Shown here in pieces: positions 62,612 through 64,000 of a stretch of DNA of 64,000 nucleotides. How positions within the stretch are numbered: the first letter of the stretch is position 1; each line of letters begins with the position of its first letter. The notes beneath the pieces are model-generated. The model searched no databases. It saw only the letters and a program-made list of their open reading frames with translations, and was not told the origin of the DNA. This stretch comes from Chloroflexota bacterium (GTDB lineage Bacteria > Chloroflexota > Limnocylindria > QHBO01). Location: positions 1-64,000 of the forward strand of contig JBBPIR010000004.1 in assembly GCA_038040195.1 (NCBI GenBank). The letters are read 5' to 3'. A program made the position numbers and the translations under genes.

Positions 62612-63216
62612 CCGAGCTTGAGCGGCGGCTAGCCCGTCCCGCCACGCCAGACCTGGATCCCGCGCGGGTCACCGTCGAGCTGGCGCGCCGCGCCGATGCG
62701 GAGGGGCTGCTCGATGTCGCATGGTCGACCCTCGACACGCCCCTGGGCCCGATCGCGGTATTCGTGACGCCCCGCGGCCTGGTCCGGATTGCCTACGATC
62801 GCGAGAATTTTGGCGCGGTGGCGGACGAGGTCGCCGAACGCGTCTCGCCCCGCGTTCTGCTGGCCCCGCGGCGCACCGATGCGGTGCGAGCGCAGCTGGA
62901 CGCCTATTTCGCAAAGGGGCGGCGGGTATTCGACCTGCCCATCGACTGGACGCTGGTCCGCGGCTTCAACCAGGGTGTGCTGCGCGCCACGGCGGCCATC
63001 CCGTACGGGGAGGTCGCGAGCTACGGGGACGTGGCCTCGGCCGCCGGTTCGCCCCGTGGCGCCCGCGCGGCGGGCAACGCCCTGGCCGGAAACCCCATCC
63101 CGATCGTCGTGCCCTGCCACCGGGTCATTCACGCCGATGGTGGCCTGGGCGGCTACACCGGCGGCCTGGAGACCAAGCGCTTCCTGCTCAAGCTCGAAGG
63201 AGCGCGACCCAGCTAG
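62608..63216 (+). CDS. ogt: Methylated-DNA-[protein]-cysteine S-methyltransferase
   Basis: Suicide repair protein that takes the methyl group from O6-methylguanine. The C-terminal domain has FNQGVLRATAAIPYGEVASYGDVASAAGSPRGARAAGNALAGNP, the acceptor Cys170 in VVPCHRVIHADGGLGGYTGGLETKRFLL. The 202 residues include an N-terminal extension of about 35 residues (ELERRLARPATPDLDPARVTVELARRADAEG) before the usual Ogt N-domain. It is coupled to the sigma factor by ATGA overlap. Confidence 0.93.
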   Translation: MTELERRLARPATPDLDPARVTVELARRADAEGLLDVAWSTLDTPLGPIAVFVTPRGLVRIAYDRENFGAVADEVAERVSPRVLLAPRRTDAVRAQLDAYFAKGRRVFDLPIDWTLVRGFNQGVLRATAAIPYGEVASYGDVASAAGSPRGARAAGNALAGNPIPIVVPCHRVIHADGGLGGYTGGLETKRFLLKLEGARPS

Positions 63217-63239
63217 CGCGTTTCGGGCCGCGATCGGTC

Positions 63240-63245
63240 CATAAT
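63240..63245 (+). promoter_or_regulatory. -10 box of the aldehyde dehydrogenase gene
   Basis: CATAAT (5 of 6 to TATAAT), 9 bases before the ATG; no Shine-Dalgarno sequence between. Confidence 0.5.
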
Positions 63246-63254
63246 CGGTCGCAT

Positions 63255-64000
63255 ATGGCGCTGACCAAGAAGCCGGAGACGCGGCCCGCCCCTGCCTCGT
63301 GGGGCATGGCCGCCCGAGGCGTGCCGTGGGAGTACGCCGCCGCTCCGGAGTCCACCGACCACATCCGGATCGAGCGCGAGTACGGGCTGTTCATCAACAA
63401 CGCCTTCTCGCCGGCCCGCCCAAGGGCCACCTTCGACGTCATCAATCCGGCCACCGAAGAGGTCCTGTCCAAGGTCGCGCGGGCCAGCAAGGCGGACGTC
63501 AATCGGGCCGTGACCGCCGCACGCCAAGCCCACGACACGACCTGGTCGCGCCTGCCCGGCAGGGAGCGCGCCAAGTACCTCTACCGGATCGCCCGGATCA
63601 TGCAGGAGCGCTCCCGCGAGTTCGCCGTGGTCGAGACCATGAACTCCGGCAAGCCAATCAAGGAGAGCCGCGACGTCGACGTCCCGTTGGCAGCGGCCCA
63701 TTTCTTCTACTACGCGGGCTGGGCCGACAAGCTGGACTACGCATTCCCCAACCGTCGCCCGACGTCATTGGGCGTGGCCGCGCAGATCATCCCCTGGAAC
63801 TTCCCGCTCCTGATGCTGGCCTGGAAGATCGCGCCCGCCCTGGCCTGCGGCAACACGGTCATCCTGAAGCCCGCCTCAACAACCCCGCTTACCGCCTACT
63901 TATTTGCCGACGTCGTCCGTCAGGCGGAGCTCCCGCCGGGGGTCGTGAACATCATCACCGGGCCGGGCGAGATTGGGATGGAGCTGGTCCGCCATCCGCT
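63255..64000 (+). CDS. Aldehyde dehydrogenase, 3' end cut by window edge
   Basis: NAD(P)-dependent oxidation of an aldehyde to an acid. The first 248 codons are present. After an about 35-residue leader come the ALDH strands YGLFINNAFSPARPRATFDVINPATEEVLSKVA, the coenzyme site QIIPWNFPLLMLAWKIAPALACGNTVILKPAS (Asn and Lys) and VVNIITGPGEIG. The catalytic Glu and Cys lie beyond the window. The extended N-terminus may mark a fused or tandem ALDH type. Acetaldehyde from DeoC is a possible substrate (inference). Confidence 0.93.
   Translation, partial: MALTKKPETRPAPASWGMAARGVPWEYAAAPESTDHIRIEREYGLFINNAFSPARPRATFDVINPATEEVLSKVARASKADVNRAVTAARQAHDTTWSRLPGRERAKYLYRIARIMQERSREFAVVETMNSGKPIKESRDVDVPLAAAHFFYYAGWADKLDYAFPNRRPTSLGVAAQIIPWNFPLLMLAWKIAPALACGNTVILKPASTTPLTAYLFADVVRQAELPPGVVNIITGPGEIGMELVRHP

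Overview
The window is a dense, very GC-rich bacterial chromosome segment. It has about 56 protein genes, both edges cut genes (dnaK on the left, an aldehyde dehydrogenase on the right), many stop/start overlaps of 1-8 bases, and no visible tRNA, rRNA, CRISPR array, insertion sequence or prophage. The gene set suggests a free-living aerobic Chloroflexota-type bacterium, perhaps a Limnocylindria-like lineage. Grounds are a CIRCE-controlled dnaJ, cyclase/ATPase/TPR giant proteins, a nickel superoxide dismutase with its own protease, an MscL with a zinc-ribbon tail, lipoproteins, and no lipid A genes. The phylum call is inference; Actinomycetota is the main alternative.

Layout. 1-10.0 kb: protein quality control and RNA modification (dnaK, CIRCE-dnaJ-prmA-rsmE), with a HAD hydrolase, a lipoprotein, a DDAH-like hydrolase coupled to mscL, xth and an AlkX-like DNA glycosylase between. 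10.0-10.9 kb: a Rieske gene flanked by two nearly identical 37-base repeats, then a HIT protein. 10.9-19.5 kb: a cyclase/ATPase giant, MFS transporter, rpsU-yqeY, a 7TM-HD phosphodiesterase and ybeY. 19.5-27.7 kb: an amine/amino-acid oxidase, pth-mfd, a second cyclase/ATPase protein and a GNAT. 27.8-33.5 kb: aconitase with a structured leader, a non-coding region with a long imperfect inverted repeat, and a GGDEF-EAL protein. 33.6-39.6 kb: apt, GNAT, ahcY, metK, proC (adenine salvage and the methyl cycle). 39.7-44.3 kb: a complete fructose-6-phosphate to GDP-mannose route plus a DUF374 acyltransferase and a small SWIM protein. 44.3-47.4 kb: cobalamin riboswitch and btuFCD. 47.4-49.5 kb: AI-2E family permease and trpS. 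49.6-59.2 kb: one long run of birA, an ECF sigma factor, a small membrane protein, accD, accA, a degenerate BCCP-like protein, accC, fabZ, fabF, accB, fabH and fabG. 59.2-64 kb: PuuD-like membrane protein, sodN-sodX, deoC, a sigma factor coupled to ogt, and the aldehyde dehydrogenase.

The most consistent non-coding signal is promoter layout. At about twenty first genes a -10-like hexamer (mostly TAnnnT) lies only 6-10 bases before the chosen start codon, with no Shine-Dalgarno sequence. This implies widespread leaderless transcription. Leadered genes (mscL, acnA, rpsU, the 36.3 kb lipoprotein, btuF) instead have a clear Shine-Dalgarno sequence and, in several, a hairpin or riboswitch. Four convergent gene pairs end on one shared CTAG in which both stop codons are TAG.

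Strongest leads: the repeat-flanked Rieske cassette, the BCCP paralog lacking its biotinyl lysine inside the fatty-acid operon, the 23-base deoC divergent promoter with overlapping -10 boxes, and the 30.9-31.1 kb inverted-repeat region. All calls come from reading the sequence; no database search was run.
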